Origin: Desulfosporosinus lacus DSM 15449
GTDB taxonomy: Bacteria > Bacillota > Desulfitobacteriia > Desulfitobacteriales > Desulfitobacteriaceae
Direction: 5' to 3'
NCBI RefSeq assembly: GCF_900129935.1
Contig: NZ_FQXJ01000003.1
Span: 1 to 64,000, forward strand
Length of the DNA stretch: 64,000 bases
In this document: one piece after another, positions 11,205 to 21,224 of the stretch
Layout of the letters: each line of letters starts with the position of its first letter
Numbering within the stretch: position 1 is the stretch's first letter
The notes under the pieces: generated by a model
The model's database searches: none
Told to the model about the DNA's origin: nothing
Seen by the model: only the letters and a program-made list of their open reading frames with translations
Position numbers and translations under genes: made by a program

Positions 11205-11570
11205 TCACCTGCCTCGCCAAATCTCCGCCGAAACATCTCTAATAATTCCTGGGATTGGTGCCTGTGGCTTGTGTACCTCTACTCGCACTGATTCACAGGC
11301 AAACTGCCCCAGTACCCTTTGGGCAATTTCTTCAGCCAGGCGTTCTATTAATAGATACCTGCCCTCAGTCACGCACGCTTTTATAACTTGGTATACCTCT
11401 CCATAATGAATCGTATCCTCAACTCGATCAGAAAAACCTGCCTGGCTCAAGTTGTGGAAAAGATCCATATCTATTAAAAATCTCTGTCCTAAAACATTTT
11501 CTTCGGGTAATACCCCATGGTAAGAATAGAATTCCAGTCCACGAAGGTGAATCACATCAAGCTCCGACAT
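11205..11570 (-). CDS. folB: dihydroneopterin aldolase
   Basis: Cleaves dihydroneopterin to hydroxymethyl-dihydropterin and glycolaldehyde. The 121-residue product has the T-fold pattern: YSYHGVLPEENVLGQRF (about 16-32), the catalytic Glu region LIERLAEEIA (about 74) and the closing KPQAPIPG. Length is normal. It overlaps the folP 3' end by 14 bp and has GAGAGGAG ahead of its ATG. Confidence 0.96.
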   Translation of the reverse strand: MSELDVIHLRGLEFYSYHGVLPEENVLGQRFLIDMDLFHNLSQAGFSDRVEDTIHYGEVYQVIKACVTEGRYLLIERLAEEIAQRVLGQFACESVRVEVHKPQAPIPGIIRDVSAEIWRGR

Positions 11571-12771
11571 AATGGACTCCTCTCTGCCCCCTTACAATGG
11601 CATCTGCCATATGTATCGCCCTGCTATTTGCCTTAACATCGTGAACACGTATAATATCTGCCCCAGAAACAACACCCAGAACGCTGGTTGCCAGTGTCCC
11701 CTCTAAGCGCTCATTCACCCCTAGGTTTAAAGTATTTCCAATCATTGATTTGCGAGAAGCCCCTAATAATACAGGGTGTCCCAGCGTCTTGAATTCTGCT
11801 AAACGGGCCATTACCTCAAGATTCTGCTCTGTTGTTTTCCCAAACCCGATTCCTGGATCCAGAATAATCTGGTCTCCTGACAATCCCTGAGTTTCAGCCA
11901 ATTCGATGCTCTTTTGCAAAAAAGCAAAAATGTCCCCCATAAGATGATGGTAGACAGTTCCATCCTGATTATGCATTACAACTACGGGCACTCGGTAATC
12001 CCCAACCACTCTAGCCATATCCGGATCTCTTTGCAATCCCCATACATCATTAATCATATGAGCACCTGCTTCAAGCGCTTTAGCCGCGACGCTCGCCTTA
12101 TAGGTATCTATTGAGACAGGGACGGCTACTCGCTCTAAAAGCGCCTTCAGTATGGGCTCTAAGCGTTTCCATTCTTCTTCAGCACTTACACCCGCATAAT
12201 TCGGCCGAGTAGACTCTCCGCCAATATCTAAAATATCTGCGCCTTCGTCAATCAAACGTTGTGCTTGTGAAATAGCGTCTTCAATACTAGCGTATCTGCC
12301 CCCATCGGAGAATGAATCTGGGGTTACATTTAGAATCCCCATGACAAGGGTGCGCTCTCCCAGTATGAGTTCTTTTCCTCGACAATTTAGACTGCGGGTC
12401 ATCGATGGCTCCAAGGCAATAAGTAACTGCTTGAGGGCCTGGCCGATCTTCTTCAGTCCAAATGGTTGAGCTGACACCTTTTTCGCAAGGTGCTCTAGTT
12501 GCCGAACTGTACCCAGTAACATAACATCTGTTGCATCTATGCTATTTGTGATTACATCCCGATGAACTGCAGCATCTCCACCAACAGAGAGCATCTCTTG
12601 CTTAAGAATATGGGCTACACGTAACGGAACCTGCTCTAATTTTATCGCACGGCCAATTCCTTTACCTGCCATGTTTGCGACTCCTGCCGGGTCAGATCCA
12701 ATCTGAGTCAACGCCATCTTAGCTTCTGACGAGTTATCAATCGTAACCCAACGCATTCCATATATTTGCAT
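11557..12771 (-). CDS. folP: dihydropteroate synthase with N-terminal extension
   Basis: Joins pterin pyrophosphate to p-aminobenzoate. The catalytic TIM barrel occupies residues 136-400: MGILNVTPDSFSDGG (about 144-158, signature 1), DIGGESTRPN (about 180, signature 2), INDVWG, and the C-terminal RVHD. At 404 residues it is about 125 longer than the classic enzyme. The extra N-terminal part (residues 1-125) contains EQVPLRVAHILKQEM and has no function I can name. Similar long forms occur in clostridia. ATG follows TAAGGAGGGACCGCA. It is 12 bp downstream of the HD-domain gene. Confidence 0.93.
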   Translation of the reverse strand: MQIYGMRWVTIDNSSEAKMALTQIGSDPAGVANMAGKGIGRAIKLEQVPLRVAHILKQEMLSVGGDAAVHRDVITNSIDATDVMLLGTVRQLEHLAKKVSAQPFGLKKIGQALKQLLIALEPSMTRSLNCRGKELILGERTLVMGILNVTPDSFSDGGRYASIEDAISQAQRLIDEGADILDIGGESTRPNYAGVSAEEEWKRLEPILKALLERVAVPVSIDTYKASVAAKALEAGAHMINDVWGLQRDPDMARVVGDYRVPVVVMHNQDGTVYHHLMGDIFAFLQKSIELAETQGLSGDQIILDPGIGFGKTTEQNLEVMARLAEFKTLGHPVLLGASRKSMIGNTLNLGVNERLEGTLATSVLGVVSGADIIRVHDVKANSRAIHMADAIVRGQRGVHYVGA

Positions 12772-12783
12772 TGCGGTCCCTCC

Positions 12784-13302
12784 TTAGTACACAACTTGTT
12801 TCATTGCGGGCTTAAACTTGTGACATAAAGTTTGAGCGGAACAATATCGACAATCTCTAGACCAATCATCCGCATTAGCTAATACCTCGCCAAGTAATGT
12901 CAGATTGTCATCATGATGCCGACGATGTTCACGGATTCCTCCCAGGATTATCCCTATATCTTCCGGGCAAAAATTACACGCTTCAAGCAAGGGGAGTGCT
13001 AAGCGGGCACTTGCCTCAGCGTGATCTTCACCCGTTTGGTATTCTACCCATCGTCCGATATCATGCAGTAATGCAGCAGCGTAGATTGCTTCTTTAGACA
13101 GACTTACATCCCCTTTTTCCAGCAGGTAAGCATAGGAGATGCGTGCAACACTTAACCCATGTGCAAAGCCATGTTTACAAAATCGTCGTTCCTTTTCTAA
13201 ATTATCAATTTTCTCTATATAGCAAATATAATCTTCATGGTCCAATAGCTGGTTGACGCGAGCCATTGAATGTAACATATAGCCACACTCCCAAGATTTC
13301 AT
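12784..13302 (-). CDS. HD-domain protein, predicted phosphohydrolase
   Basis: The 172-residue protein has a metal-binding HD domain: HGLSVARISYAYL (first His about residue 48), AALLHDIGRW (HD pair about 82) and a later REHRRHH cluster (about 124). The C-terminus carries a cysteine group, CRYCSAQTLC (about 153-162), with CNFC earlier, suggesting a bound metal. The substrate cannot be read from sequence. It is 12 bp ahead of folP and 17 bp after a DUF881 gene, so it may be co-transcribed with the folate genes. ATG is preceded by GGGGGAAATGAG. Confidence 0.75.
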   Translation of the reverse strand: MKSWECGYMLHSMARVNQLLDHEDYICYIEKIDNLEKERRFCKHGFAHGLSVARISYAYLLEKGDVSLSKEAIYAAALLHDIGRWVEYQTGEDHAEASARLALPLLEACNFCPEDIGIILGGIREHRRHHDDNLTLLGEVLANADDWSRDCRYCSAQTLCHKFKPAMKQVVY

Positions 13303-13319
13303 CTCATTTCCCCCAAAAC

Positions 13320-14030
13320 TTAAGCCCCTGAGTCAGCTAAGGATCTCGCTTCCTTAAACGAATATGACCCTTTGTAGGATGGGATACGCAGAGTTTTCCT
13401 TGCTATACTTACAGTCATACCTCTATCTTTAAGAGTTTTTCCATCCAGTTGGGAAACATAGTCGAGAAGCGTTTCCTGATCCCCGATGGCACTAAATTCA
13501 TAAGGGTTTCCCTCTGTACGATTTATAGGCACTTTGTTTACTAGGATGGTCGAACTTCCGCTCAAAACAATATCTGTAGAACCAACAATCCGTTGACCAT
13601 TGATGCTGATTGCTTCAGCACCAGCCAGTTTTAAGGTATTGATCATTCTTAAAATTTCATCCGTATAAAGCGGAAATGTTACCTTTTTATTACGGTCGTC
13701 GATGCTTACCAAAATTCCTGGTCCTTCTACTTCTTGTGTACCATCAAGCATTTTCAATTGTTTGAGATGTACAAGCAGTTGAGGATCCGTCCCTACTTGG
13801 TTACGTGCTAAGTCCAGCTTTTCAGACAGGTCCTTATGTCTTTCCTGAAGCAGAGCATTTTGCTCCTGAGAATTCACCAGCACGGCTTTCATTTGAGACA
13901 TACGTTGTTCACTAATTTGTTCGGCAGCAGATACATTCTTTTGAGTTTGAGCCTGAAGGGCAATTAAAAAACCTAGGGCAATCGCTACCATAGTGACTGG
14001 TAAAGCTAGGGTTCTTTTCCAACGTTGCAT
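13320..14030 (-). CDS. DUF881 membrane-anchored protein (YlxW/YlxX type), copy 2
   Basis: A 236-residue protein with one N-terminal transmembrane segment (about 8-27), a coiled coil (about 38-80) and the DUF881 domain. Its hallmarks are VEGPGILVSIDD (about 101), EAISINGQRI (about 145) and FSAIGD (about 180). Relatives in Bacillus (YlxW, YlxX) lie near division genes; function is not established. Its ATG overlaps the stop of the preceding paralogue (TAATG) and has AAGGAGGGAACGT, so the two are translationally coupled. Confidence 0.85.
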   Translation of the reverse strand: MQRWKRTLALPVTMVAIALGFLIALQAQTQKNVSAAEQISEQRMSQMKAVLVNSQEQNALLQERHKDLSEKLDLARNQVGTDPQLLVHLKQLKMLDGTQEVEGPGILVSIDDRNKKVTFPLYTDEILRMINTLKLAGAEAISINGQRIVGSTDIVLSGSSTILVNKVPINRTEGNPYEFSAIGDQETLLDYVSQLDGKTLKDRGMTVSIARKTLRIPSYKGSYSFKEARSLADSGA

Positions 14031-14740
14031 TACGTTCCCTCCTTAATGGGTTCCGCATAATGATAATCTCTCAATCTGCCAGCCGGAGTCTTTATATCGT
14101 CTAAAACCTCAAGTTTGCGAGTTATTCCATACTGTTCCTGATACTCCCCGAGTCTATCCCATCCATAAAAATTAAGGGCAGCAGATAAATTATATGAATC
14201 ACCGATAGCCCCAATCACATAAGGGGGCATTTGACGAGTGCCATTGATCTGGATAAACGATCCACCACAAAACACTTCTGTATATGTCATCACGCGCTGA
14301 CCATTGACCGCAATAGCTTCCGCTCCACCATTCCATAGAGCATTCAAAATTTCTTGAATGTATTGTTCATGAATTACAAAATTATTTAAGTTTTCTTCTC
14401 CAGTGGCTACGCGAGTGGAGTCATCCAAAGTGATTTGCACACCTGGACCCGTGAGCTCAATTAAGCCCGCATTCATCATGGCTTCTTTTACTTGCTCATT
14501 TAGCAATGAGGAGGCGCTTTGACCCTGGGCATATTTAATTAATTCTTGCTCTATTTTATCATTTTCTACGGAAAGCTGTTGATTCTCCTGTTCCGTTTTA
14601 ATCAAACTAGGGATAGCAGTTTCCTGTTGTGTCACCTGACTGCCCGCAACACCCTGCGCTTTAATCAGCAGGACAAAGAGAAATCCTAGCAAAATTGCAG
14701 AAAAACCCAGCAGAGACCGTTCTTTTCTATCCAGATGCAT
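14030..14740 (-). CDS. DUF881 membrane-anchored protein, copy 1
   Basis: Paralogue of the next gene, also 236 residues: transmembrane helix at about 10-28, coiled coil at about 45-75, then DUF881 with TGPGVQITLDDS and EAIAVNGQRV. The start is taken at the ATG seven bases after GGAGGT. An ATG 15 bp further upstream is itself part of that ribosome binding site and is rejected. The pair is probably extracytoplasmic and peptidoglycan- or division-associated, by analogy only. Confidence 0.85.
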   Translation of the reverse strand: MHLDRKERSLLGFSAILLGFLFVLLIKAQGVAGSQVTQQETAIPSLIKTEQENQQLSVENDKIEQELIKYAQGQSASSLLNEQVKEAMMNAGLIELTGPGVQITLDDSTRVATGEENLNNFVIHEQYIQEILNALWNGGAEAIAVNGQRVMTYTEVFCGGSFIQINGTRQMPPYVIGAIGDSYNLSAALNFYGWDRLGEYQEQYGITRKLEVLDDIKTPAGRLRDYHYAEPIKEGT

Positions 14741-14822
14741 TTGATACACCTCCATAATACCAACTTTAGAAAACTTAGCAGGCCCTAGATGACCATAAGT
14801 TATACTATCTGACTAGTATTTG

Positions 14823-14849
14823 AAAAAAGGACACCCCTGCGGGCGTCCC
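14823..14849 (-). terminator. intrinsic terminator after ndk
   Basis: GGACGCCC/GGGGTGTCC stem with a GCA loop (14829-14848), followed by six T on the minus strand. Confidence 0.85.
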
Positions 14850-14865
14850 TTATTAAATTTCTTAT

Positions 14866-15315
14866 TTATTCACTCAGCCATTCATCGCCAGCTTTACGAT
14901 AGTCAACAAGTTCTTCGGGTTTAAAGTAAAGGGCAATTTCGCGGTCAGCACTGGCAACCGAGTCTGATCCGTGAATAACATTTCTGCTAATATCCATCCC
15001 ATACATCCCTCGAATAGATCCCGGGTTTGAATTTGCAGGATTTGTTGCGCCCATTAACTCACGAGCCAAAGCTACTACGTTTTTACCTTCCCAGACCATT
15101 GCTACGACCGGAGAAGACATAATGTAGCCAACCGTCGGCTCAAAGAACCCTTTGCCCCTATGTTCAGCATAATGCTCTTCCGCCAAGGCACGATCTACTT
15201 GAATTAACTTCATACCCGCAAGTTTGAAGCCCTTTTTCTCAAAACGATTAATTACCTCTCCGACTAATCCCCTCTGAACTGCATCCGGCTTGAGCATAAT
15301 AAATGTACGTTCCAT
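14866..15315 (-). CDS. ndk: nucleoside diphosphate kinase
   Basis: Equilibrates NTPs and dNTPs by a phospho-histidine mechanism. The 149-residue product has the signature NVIHGSDS with the catalytic histidine at 115, plus the opening [18 protein letters not shown]. Length is normal. ATG follows GAGGAGAGAAGGAAGA. It is 37 bp downstream of ftsH and ends at a strong terminator, so it is the last gene of that unit. Confidence 0.97.
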   Translation of the reverse strand: MERTFIMLKPDAVQRGLVGEVINRFEKKGFKLAGMKLIQVDRALAEEHYAEHRGKGFFEPTVGYIMSSPVVAMVWEGKNVVALARELMGATNPANSNPGSIRGMYGMDISRNVIHGSDSVASADREIALYFKPEELVDYRKAGDEWLSE

Positions 15316-15352
15316 TCTTCCTTCTCTCCTCTACAATCGAAACTCTTTCTAA

Positions 15353-17302
15353 CTATTGAATTTTATCTAACTCTTTTTCCATTATTTGGCCAGGCAACTC
15401 AGTATCTTGCTTAGTTTTAGTTTCTGTACTATCTAATGGACCTTCAACAGCCTTTTCCAGAGTTACCGTGCCTTCGGCTTGTTTGCCTGCCTCAGGATTA
15501 GGATCAAATTTAGCCATCAGTGCTGCGAAATCTTTGACATCAAGGGTTTCTTTCTCCATTAATGCTTCAGCTATGGCATGGAGTTTTTCGATATTTTGCT
15601 CAATCAGATCTTGAGCCTTCTGATAGCAACCATCGATAATGCGTCGAGCCTCTTTATCAATCGAATATGCCACAGCATCACTGTAACTGCGATCTCGCGA
15701 AATATCTCTGCCTAGGAAGACTTGCTCTTCTTTGTGCCCAAAGGTTAGTGGACCTAATTCCTCGGACATGCCCAATTCAGTAATCATTTTTCGAATAATC
15801 CCCGTGGCCCGCTCTAAGTCATTAGATGCACCAGTACTAATTTCATGAAGTACCACCGCTTCAGAGACGCGTCCACCAAGTAACATAACTACTTGGTCCA
15901 GCAGTTGGGATTTAGTCATATAATTACGGTCTTCTTTCGGAAGAAGAAGGGTATAACCCCCTGCCCGTCCACGCGGGATAATGGAAACCTTGTGTAAGGG
16001 GTCCGTATGAGTGAGGAGCTCTCCTAACAAAGCGTGCCCTGCTTCATGATAGGAAACCAGTTTTCTCTCAAATGGACTTATTACACGACTCTTCTTCTCG
16101 GGCCCTGCAATAACTCGTTCTATCGAATCTTCCACCGACTGCTGCTTAATTTGGGTTTCGCTGCGACGAGCAGAAAGAAGTGCCGCTTCATTTAACAGAT
16201 TTGCTAAGTCTGCCCCAGTGAAGCCTGATGTTTGACGAGCAATAACCTGAAGGTCAACATCTTCCTTCATCGGCTTACCTTTAGCATGAACTTTAAGGAT
16301 TTCTTCACGTCCTCTGACATCCGGAACATCGACAATTACTTGCCGGTCAAAACGACCCGGACGCAAGAGTGCCGGATCAAGTACATCCGCTCTATTGGTT
16401 GCCGCAATGATGATAACCCCATCATTGCCATTAAATCCATCCATTTCTACAAGAAGCTGGTTAAGAGTCTGTTCCCGCTCATCATGTCCGCCGCCTAAGC
16501 CTGCTCCCCGTTGCCGTCCCACAGCATCAATCTCGTCAATAAATACAATGCAAGGAGCATTTTTCTTGGCCTGTTCAAACAAATCCCGAACTCGAGAAGC
16601 CCCAACCCCTACGAACATTTCCACAAAATCTGAGCCGCTGATGCTAAAGAATGGTACACCTGCTTCTCCAGAGACAGCGCGTGCAAGCAAAGTCTTGCCT
16701 GTTCCAGGAGGTCCGAACAGCAGTACACCAGTAGGGATCTTAGCCCCTAATTCATGAAACTTCTTCGGCATCTTCAAGAATTCAACTACTTCTTGAAGCT
16801 CCTCTTTAACCTCATCAGCACCTGCAACATCTGCAAATGTCACTTTTTTCTTATCTTCCCCAACCAGGCGTGCTTTGCTTTTTCCGAATTGCATGACTCG
16901 GTTTCCACCACCCTGGCTTTGCTGCATCATAAAGAAGAACAAACCAACGATGACAATAATAGGCAACATTGTGGTTAGCAGTCCTACCCACCACGGTGTC
17001 TTTGGAGGCTCTTCTATGACAAAAGACGGAACGTGCGCGGATAAATCTGTGGTAAGTTGTGGGTCTGAGGCAAGTCCAATCACCTCGTGTTTTTCATCAT
17101 CCTTCATTGTGACGGAATATTTAGTTGAATTGTTTTCAACAACAGCAACAACACTTTTAACCTGATCCGCTACTACTGCCTTTTTAAAAGCGTTATAATC
17201 TAAACCAATCTCTTTACTAACGGGAGGGGTCGACCACTTTATTAGCATTATCGCCATGAGAATTATTAGTATATAAATTGCCGCATTCTTAAAGACCTTC
17301 AA
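15353..17302 (-). CDS. ftsH: ATP-dependent zinc metalloprotease FtsH
   Basis: Membrane-anchored AAA+ protease for quality control of membrane and regulatory proteins. Seen in order over 649 residues: TM1 (about 7-22), an extracytoplasmic domain, TM2 (about 104-124), Walker A GPPGTGKT (197-204), Walker B IVFIDEID (252-259), the SRH arginines in RPGRFDR, and the zinc-protease motif HEAGH (419-423). The C-terminal tail is acidic and low-complexity. The start is TTG, placed 8 nt after GGAGG. Bacillus has hpt between tilS and ftsH; here the two are adjacent. Confidence 0.97.
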   Translation of the reverse strand: MKVFKNAAIYILIILMAIMLIKWSTPPVSKEIGLDYNAFKKAVVADQVKSVVAVVENNSTKYSVTMKDDEKHEVIGLASDPQLTTDLSAHVPSFVIEEPPKTPWWVGLLTTMLPIIVIVGLFFFMMQQSQGGGNRVMQFGKSKARLVGEDKKKVTFADVAGADEVKEELQEVVEFLKMPKKFHELGAKIPTGVLLFGPPGTGKTLLARAVSGEAGVPFFSISGSDFVEMFVGVGASRVRDLFEQAKKNAPCIVFIDEIDAVGRQRGAGLGGGHDEREQTLNQLLVEMDGFNGNDGVIIIAATNRADVLDPALLRPGRFDRQVIVDVPDVRGREEILKVHAKGKPMKEDVDLQVIARQTSGFTGADLANLLNEAALLSARRSETQIKQQSVEDSIERVIAGPEKKSRVISPFERKLVSYHEAGHALLGELLTHTDPLHKVSIIPRGRAGGYTLLLPKEDRNYMTKSQLLDQVVMLLGGRVSEAVVLHEISTGASNDLERATGIIRKMITELGMSEELGPLTFGHKEEQVFLGRDISRDRSYSDAVAYSIDKEARRIIDGCYQKAQDLIEQNIEKLHAIAEALMEKETLDVKDFAALMAKFDPNPEAGKQAEGTVTLEKAVEGPLDSTETKTKQDTELPGQIMEKELDKIQ

Positions 17303-17379
17303 ATATGGTCCTCCTCTCTAGTTAGGAAGCTGCTTCACCGAGAAGCAATTCTTCATATTATACCATGGGGTATTGCGTT

Positions 17380-18837
17380 TTACAATGAATTCAAATTAGA
17401 ACACCCGCTCAGTGATGTGAGAATACAATACATTTTTTCGTCATCATAATCGCCATTATACAGTCCGCTTTGGCGAACCCCGGGAATCCATAGAACTTCT
17501 GTCCCTATGGCGATCAAAGGCACGCAGTTTCTCTCTTTATCGGCTATTTTTGCTTCCTGAAAAACCTTTTTAAGAGGCTTATGTCCTACACCCTTAAACC
17601 ACATTCTGTCCCCTTCCCGCCTTACACGACATACCAAGGATTGCTCAGAAGTGCGAGTCAATAGGCCACGACTAAAAACCGCTATCTTGTTCTCACATCT
17701 ATCACTATAATTTGGCGTAGAACGATTCCATTCTTTAAATAAGCCAATAGCCATTTTTAAGCCAGAAATTTCAGTCCATTGCCCCACGACTAAAGGTATA
17801 TCTAAGTTTAATCCCCGCTGTTCGCTTAAAGCATCCATTAACCCGTCATTTTGTCTGCTATTGATATGCGAAGGGCTAAACTGCAAACCCACTTCTGAGA
17901 TCTTAACCCTCAAACCTGGCAAATCCTGAACCCAACCGAGCTTACCCTGAGAGGACATAATCTTTGCAACATAGGCAAAACCAAGTCCACGGGGTTCTTG
18001 GGTGACCTGCATAGCCGCCTTACGCAACAGACGGGAAAGAATAGCAGCGGGCTCCTCGAAAACGTCTAGGCTTAAGCAGATAGTTCCCTCAGAGTTTTTA
18101 TAATGATACCGTTTCCAGGCGGCCTCCACCTGCTGGTCAAAATATTCTTCATCCCAACGCAAAAGTTCTCCTGTTCGTCCCAAGGCTTCCTGAATACGAG
18201 AATTGTAGCTCCTCTCTAATTCTGGTAGCAAATCTAAGCGAATTCGATTGCGTACATAAACCAGTTCTTCATTCGAGCGATCAAGGGCATATGGAACTGC
18301 TTCACTCTCACAATAATTCAGGATATCTGCTTTTGTAAAGGTTAACAAAGGGCGAATAATTGAGCCTTTACTAGGATACATTCCCGCTAAACCCGCTGTT
18401 CCGCTTCCTCTCAGCAACCTGAAAAGAATGGTTTCTGCTTGGTCTCCTAGGTGATGAGCAGTGGCTAGAAGCAAGCACCCTTCCTTTGCCATATCCTCTT
18501 TCCAGCGAGAGTAGCGCCATTCCCGCGCAGCTTCTTGGAAGGATTGACCCATAGTCTTAGCGTATTGTTTAGCATCAAAACGATGTATTAGACAAGGCAC
18601 ATTCCACTTCTTTGCCATCTGTCGAACTAAGTCCGCTTCTTCATCCGACTCTTTTCGAACCCCGTGATGGACATGGGTTAATACTAGCGAAATCCCTCTG
18701 CAGCTTTCCTCTTGTACATACCTCCAAAGAATATGACTTAATGCCATTGAGTCGGGCCCTCCGGATACTGCAACCATAACTCTAGCTTCAGAAGGAATTA
18801 ATTGGGGCAGTATGAATTTGCGCAATTTCTCGTACAT
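17380..18837 (-). CDS. tilS: tRNA(Ile)-lysidine synthase
   Basis: Modifies C34 of the CAU-anticodon tRNA-Ile to lysidine, switching its identity from Met to Ile. The 485-residue product has the PP-loop SGGPDSMALSHIL (about 25-37), THVHHGVR (about 53) and the GHKPLKKVFQ segment typical of the C-terminal TilS domain (about 412). ATG is preceded by AAAGGGGG. It is an essential-gene neighbour of ftsH as in most Firmicutes. Confidence 0.95.
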   Translation of the reverse strand: MYEKLRKFILPQLIPSEARVMVAVSGGPDSMALSHILWRYVQEESCRGISLVLTHVHHGVRKESDEEADLVRQMAKKWNVPCLIHRFDAKQYAKTMGQSFQEAAREWRYSRWKEDMAKEGCLLLATAHHLGDQAETILFRLLRGSGTAGLAGMYPSKGSIIRPLLTFTKADILNYCESEAVPYALDRSNEELVYVRNRIRLDLLPELERSYNSRIQEALGRTGELLRWDEEYFDQQVEAAWKRYHYKNSEGTICLSLDVFEEPAAILSRLLRKAAMQVTQEPRGLGFAYVAKIMSSQGKLGWVQDLPGLRVKISEVGLQFSPSHINSRQNDGLMDALSEQRGLNLDIPLVVGQWTEISGLKMAIGLFKEWNRSTPNYSDRCENKIAVFSRGLLTRTSEQSLVCRVRREGDRMWFKGVGHKPLKKVFQEAKIADKERNCVPLIAIGTEVLWIPGVRQSGLYNGDYDDEKMYCILTSLSGCSNLNSL

Positions 18838-19123
18838 CTTGCGCCCCCTTTCAGATCGGTTGCAGGCGGTGTCCTTTGTACACTGATGGCTGGCTATGAC
18901 TCAAACAAAGATGTTCTAGATTAGAGCATGCCAATGCATACATTATGTGTCAATAGTTATATCTTCCACTGAAAGAACTCGTTTCAAACCTGCCAACTCA
19001 ACTAGTTTATCACTTTATCCAAAAACAAACACGCCTTTTTTCTGGTTTCATTTGGCAGAATTGAAAAGGCCCTGATTGCTCAGGGCCTAAACCTTATATT
19101 CCGTAATCTAGTTTCCAATCATT
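18838..19123. other. intergenic region fhs-tilS
   Basis: Apart from the fhs terminator at its right-hand transcription end (19067-19088), this stretch contains a TTGACA on the minus strand at 18949-18954 without a well placed -10. I see no reading frame or RNA gene. Confidence 0.4.
19067..19088 (-). terminator. intrinsic terminator after fhs
   Basis: AGGCCCTGA/TCAGGGCCT, 9-bp perfect stem with a 4-nt loop, followed by TTTTC on the minus strand. Confidence 0.8.
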
Positions 19124-20884
19124 TTAGAACAATCCGCTTACTTTACCCGTCTTGGTATCAACGTCAATTCTTCTGTAAGCGGGGTCTGAACTTGTACCAG
19201 GCATCAAACTGATTGTTCCGGCCATTGGGCAAAGGAATTTCGCTCCGCCATATACTAAGATATCACGAATCGGCAATCTCCAGCCTGTTGGCACACCTTT
19301 CAGAGTGGGATCATGGGACAAACTCAAATGGGTTTTAACCATCATGGTGGAGAAATCAGCATAATATGGATCTGATTCAAATCTCTTAGCTTTAGCTTCT
19401 GCCTCAGGTGACCAATCTACGCCGTCTGCCCCATAAACTTCTTTAGCGATAAGCTCAACGCGTTCACGCAACGGCATTTCCAATGGATAGAGGCATTTGA
19501 ATTGAGATTCTTCTGAGCAAGCATCCATAACAGTATCTGCTAATTCTAAAGCGCCATCTCCACCGCTGAGCCAGTGATCAGAATGAGCACAACGAGCTCC
19601 TGCATCCCTGACAATTTTCTTAATTAAGTCAATCTCTGCTTGGGTGTCTGTGTAGAAACCGTTAATGCAGACAACTGGAACAATTCCAGACTTTTTAATA
19701 ATTCCAAGGTGGTGAAGCAGGTTAGCGCAACCCTTTTCAACCAGTTCAAGATTTTCTTGGGTGTACTCTTCAGGTAATGGACGACCCGGTACGACTGCAG
19801 GTCCGCCGCCATGCATTTTTAGAGCACGGATAGTTGCTACGAGAACGGAAACATCCGGTTTTAAACCGCCCAAACGAGCTTTAACATTCCAGAATTTCTC
19901 AAATCCGATATCTGCTGCGAATCCGCTTTCCGTAACATGATAATCAAACATTTTGAGACCAACCCGATCCGCAATAATGGATGATTGCCCAATAGCAATA
20001 TTAGCAAACGGACCAGCATGAACCATGACAGGTTGACCTTCAGCTGTGTAACAAATTGTTGGATTAATCGTGTTACGCATCCAAGCAGTCATAGCGCCAT
20101 CGACTTCTAAGTCCTTAGAGGTAACAGGTTGACCGGTTTTACTATAAGCAACGATAATTTTGCCAATCCGCTCTCTGAGATCCGGAAGATCTTTAGCGAC
20201 AGCCAAAATTGCCATTAACTCAGATCCAACAGCAATCCCGAATTTAGATGTCATTTGGAAGCCATCTTTTTTACCGCCAATACCAATGATAATATTTCTC
20301 AGGCCTTGAGCTGCATAATCGATTACCCAGCCCATTTCAACATTCTTAGGATCGATGTCCAAGCGTTTCAAGCCACGCTTAGCAAGCTCTTCATCTGTAT
20401 AGTTTGCTTCATGCTGCATCCGAGCATTAAGGGCAACCATGCAGAGATTATGGGCATTCATGATATCATTTATATCACCAGTGAGTCCTAGGGAAAACTC
20501 AGTCATAGGAATCAAGAGAGCATTCCCGCCACCAGCAGCGGTACCCTTAATATTCATCGTTGGGCCGCCAGACGGTTGCCGAACTGCGCCACCAACGTTC
20601 TTGCCTCTCTTAGCAAGTCCTTCGATGAGACCCAGAGTCGTCGTAGTTTTTCCTTCACCGAGCGGCGTTGGAGTAATAGCTGTTACTTCAATATATTTAC
20701 CATCGGGTTTATCTCCAAGGCGCTCCATCATTTTTAGAAAGTCTACTTTTGGTGTTTTTCCGTATGGGATTATTTCTTCTTTTCTGAGTGACAACGTTTC
20801 GATTAATTGTTCCACAGTAGGCATGTTTTTTTCGGCCTCTTCGGCGATTTGCCAGTCCTTAAGTTTGGTTGCATCCCAAGCCAT
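19124..20884 (-). CDS. fhs: formate--tetrahydrofolate ligase
   Basis: Activates formate to 10-formyl-THF, feeding purine and formyl-methionine synthesis and, in acetogens, the methyl branch of the Wood-Ljungdahl pathway. The 586-residue product carries the ATP loop [12 protein letters not shown] (about 72-83), [21 protein letters not shown] split over about 102-122, and [14 protein letters not shown] (about 349). It is slightly longer than the usual 555-560. It stands alone between spoIIE and tilS, with its own terminator and a 340-bp upstream region, so it is likely monocistronic. Confidence 0.97.
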   Translation of the reverse strand: MAWDATKLKDWQIAEEAEKNMPTVEQLIETLSLRKEEIIPYGKTPKVDFLKMMERLGDKPDGKYIEVTAITPTPLGEGKTTTTLGLIEGLAKRGKNVGGAVRQPSGGPTMNIKGTAAGGGNALLIPMTEFSLGLTGDINDIMNAHNLCMVALNARMQHEANYTDEELAKRGLKRLDIDPKNVEMGWVIDYAAQGLRNIIIGIGGKKDGFQMTSKFGIAVGSELMAILAVAKDLPDLRERIGKIIVAYSKTGQPVTSKDLEVDGAMTAWMRNTINPTICYTAEGQPVMVHAGPFANIAIGQSSIIADRVGLKMFDYHVTESGFAADIGFEKFWNVKARLGGLKPDVSVLVATIRALKMHGGGPAVVPGRPLPEEYTQENLELVEKGCANLLHHLGIIKKSGIVPVVCINGFYTDTQAEIDLIKKIVRDAGARCAHSDHWLSGGDGALELADTVMDACSEESQFKCLYPLEMPLRERVELIAKEVYGADGVDWSPEAEAKAKRFESDPYYADFSTMMVKTHLSLSHDPTLKGVPTGWRLPIRDILVYGGAKFLCPMAGTISLMPGTSSDPAYRRIDVDTKTGKVSGLF

Positions 20885-20996
20885 TTTTAAATCCGCTCCC
20901 TTAATTAAATTTCTACTTTCCCGTAACTTAGAAAAGGAAAGCTTACCCGCACCATTAGTTAAACTATTATTAAAGCGTAGGTCTATACTTCAATAT

Positions 20997-21018
20997 TACT
21001 AATCAAACGTGATTAGTA
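20997..21018. repeat. perfect inverted repeat upstream of fhs (possible operator)
   Basis: TACTAATC (20997-21004) and GATTAGTA (21011-21018) separated by 6 bp, about 115 bp upstream of the fhs start. There is no T-tract, so an operator is more likely than a terminator. A TATCCACA (DnaA-box core, 21019-21026) abuts it directly. The rest of 20885-21224 holds no gene. Confidence 0.45.
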
Positions 21019-21224
21019 TATCCACAAACGTATTTTTAATATAAAAATACCTCCGAGGTTATATTTCCTAAACTTAACTTTTTGGAATTTTCGGTTTAAC
21101 AAACTCCCGGTGCTGGGCATTTTCAGATTTGATTACAATAGTTTGATTCGACACGCATTTCTGATATCCTTCTTTAAACCTAATCTTTTAAGGCAAGTTT
21201 CTCACATCTTAAATTTTTCCGCAA

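Noticed and set aside
18949-18954. TTGACA upstream of tilS as a promoter
   Set aside because: No acceptable -10 at 16-18 bp.
20439-21002. 187-codon plus-strand open frame antisense to fhs
   Set aside because: It overlaps the conserved fhs 5' part and has no recognisable product.
21147-21153. Perfect TGTCGAA (0A box) upstream of fhs on the minus strand
   Set aside because: A 7-mer is expected several times by chance in 64 kb and no promoter is placed near it.
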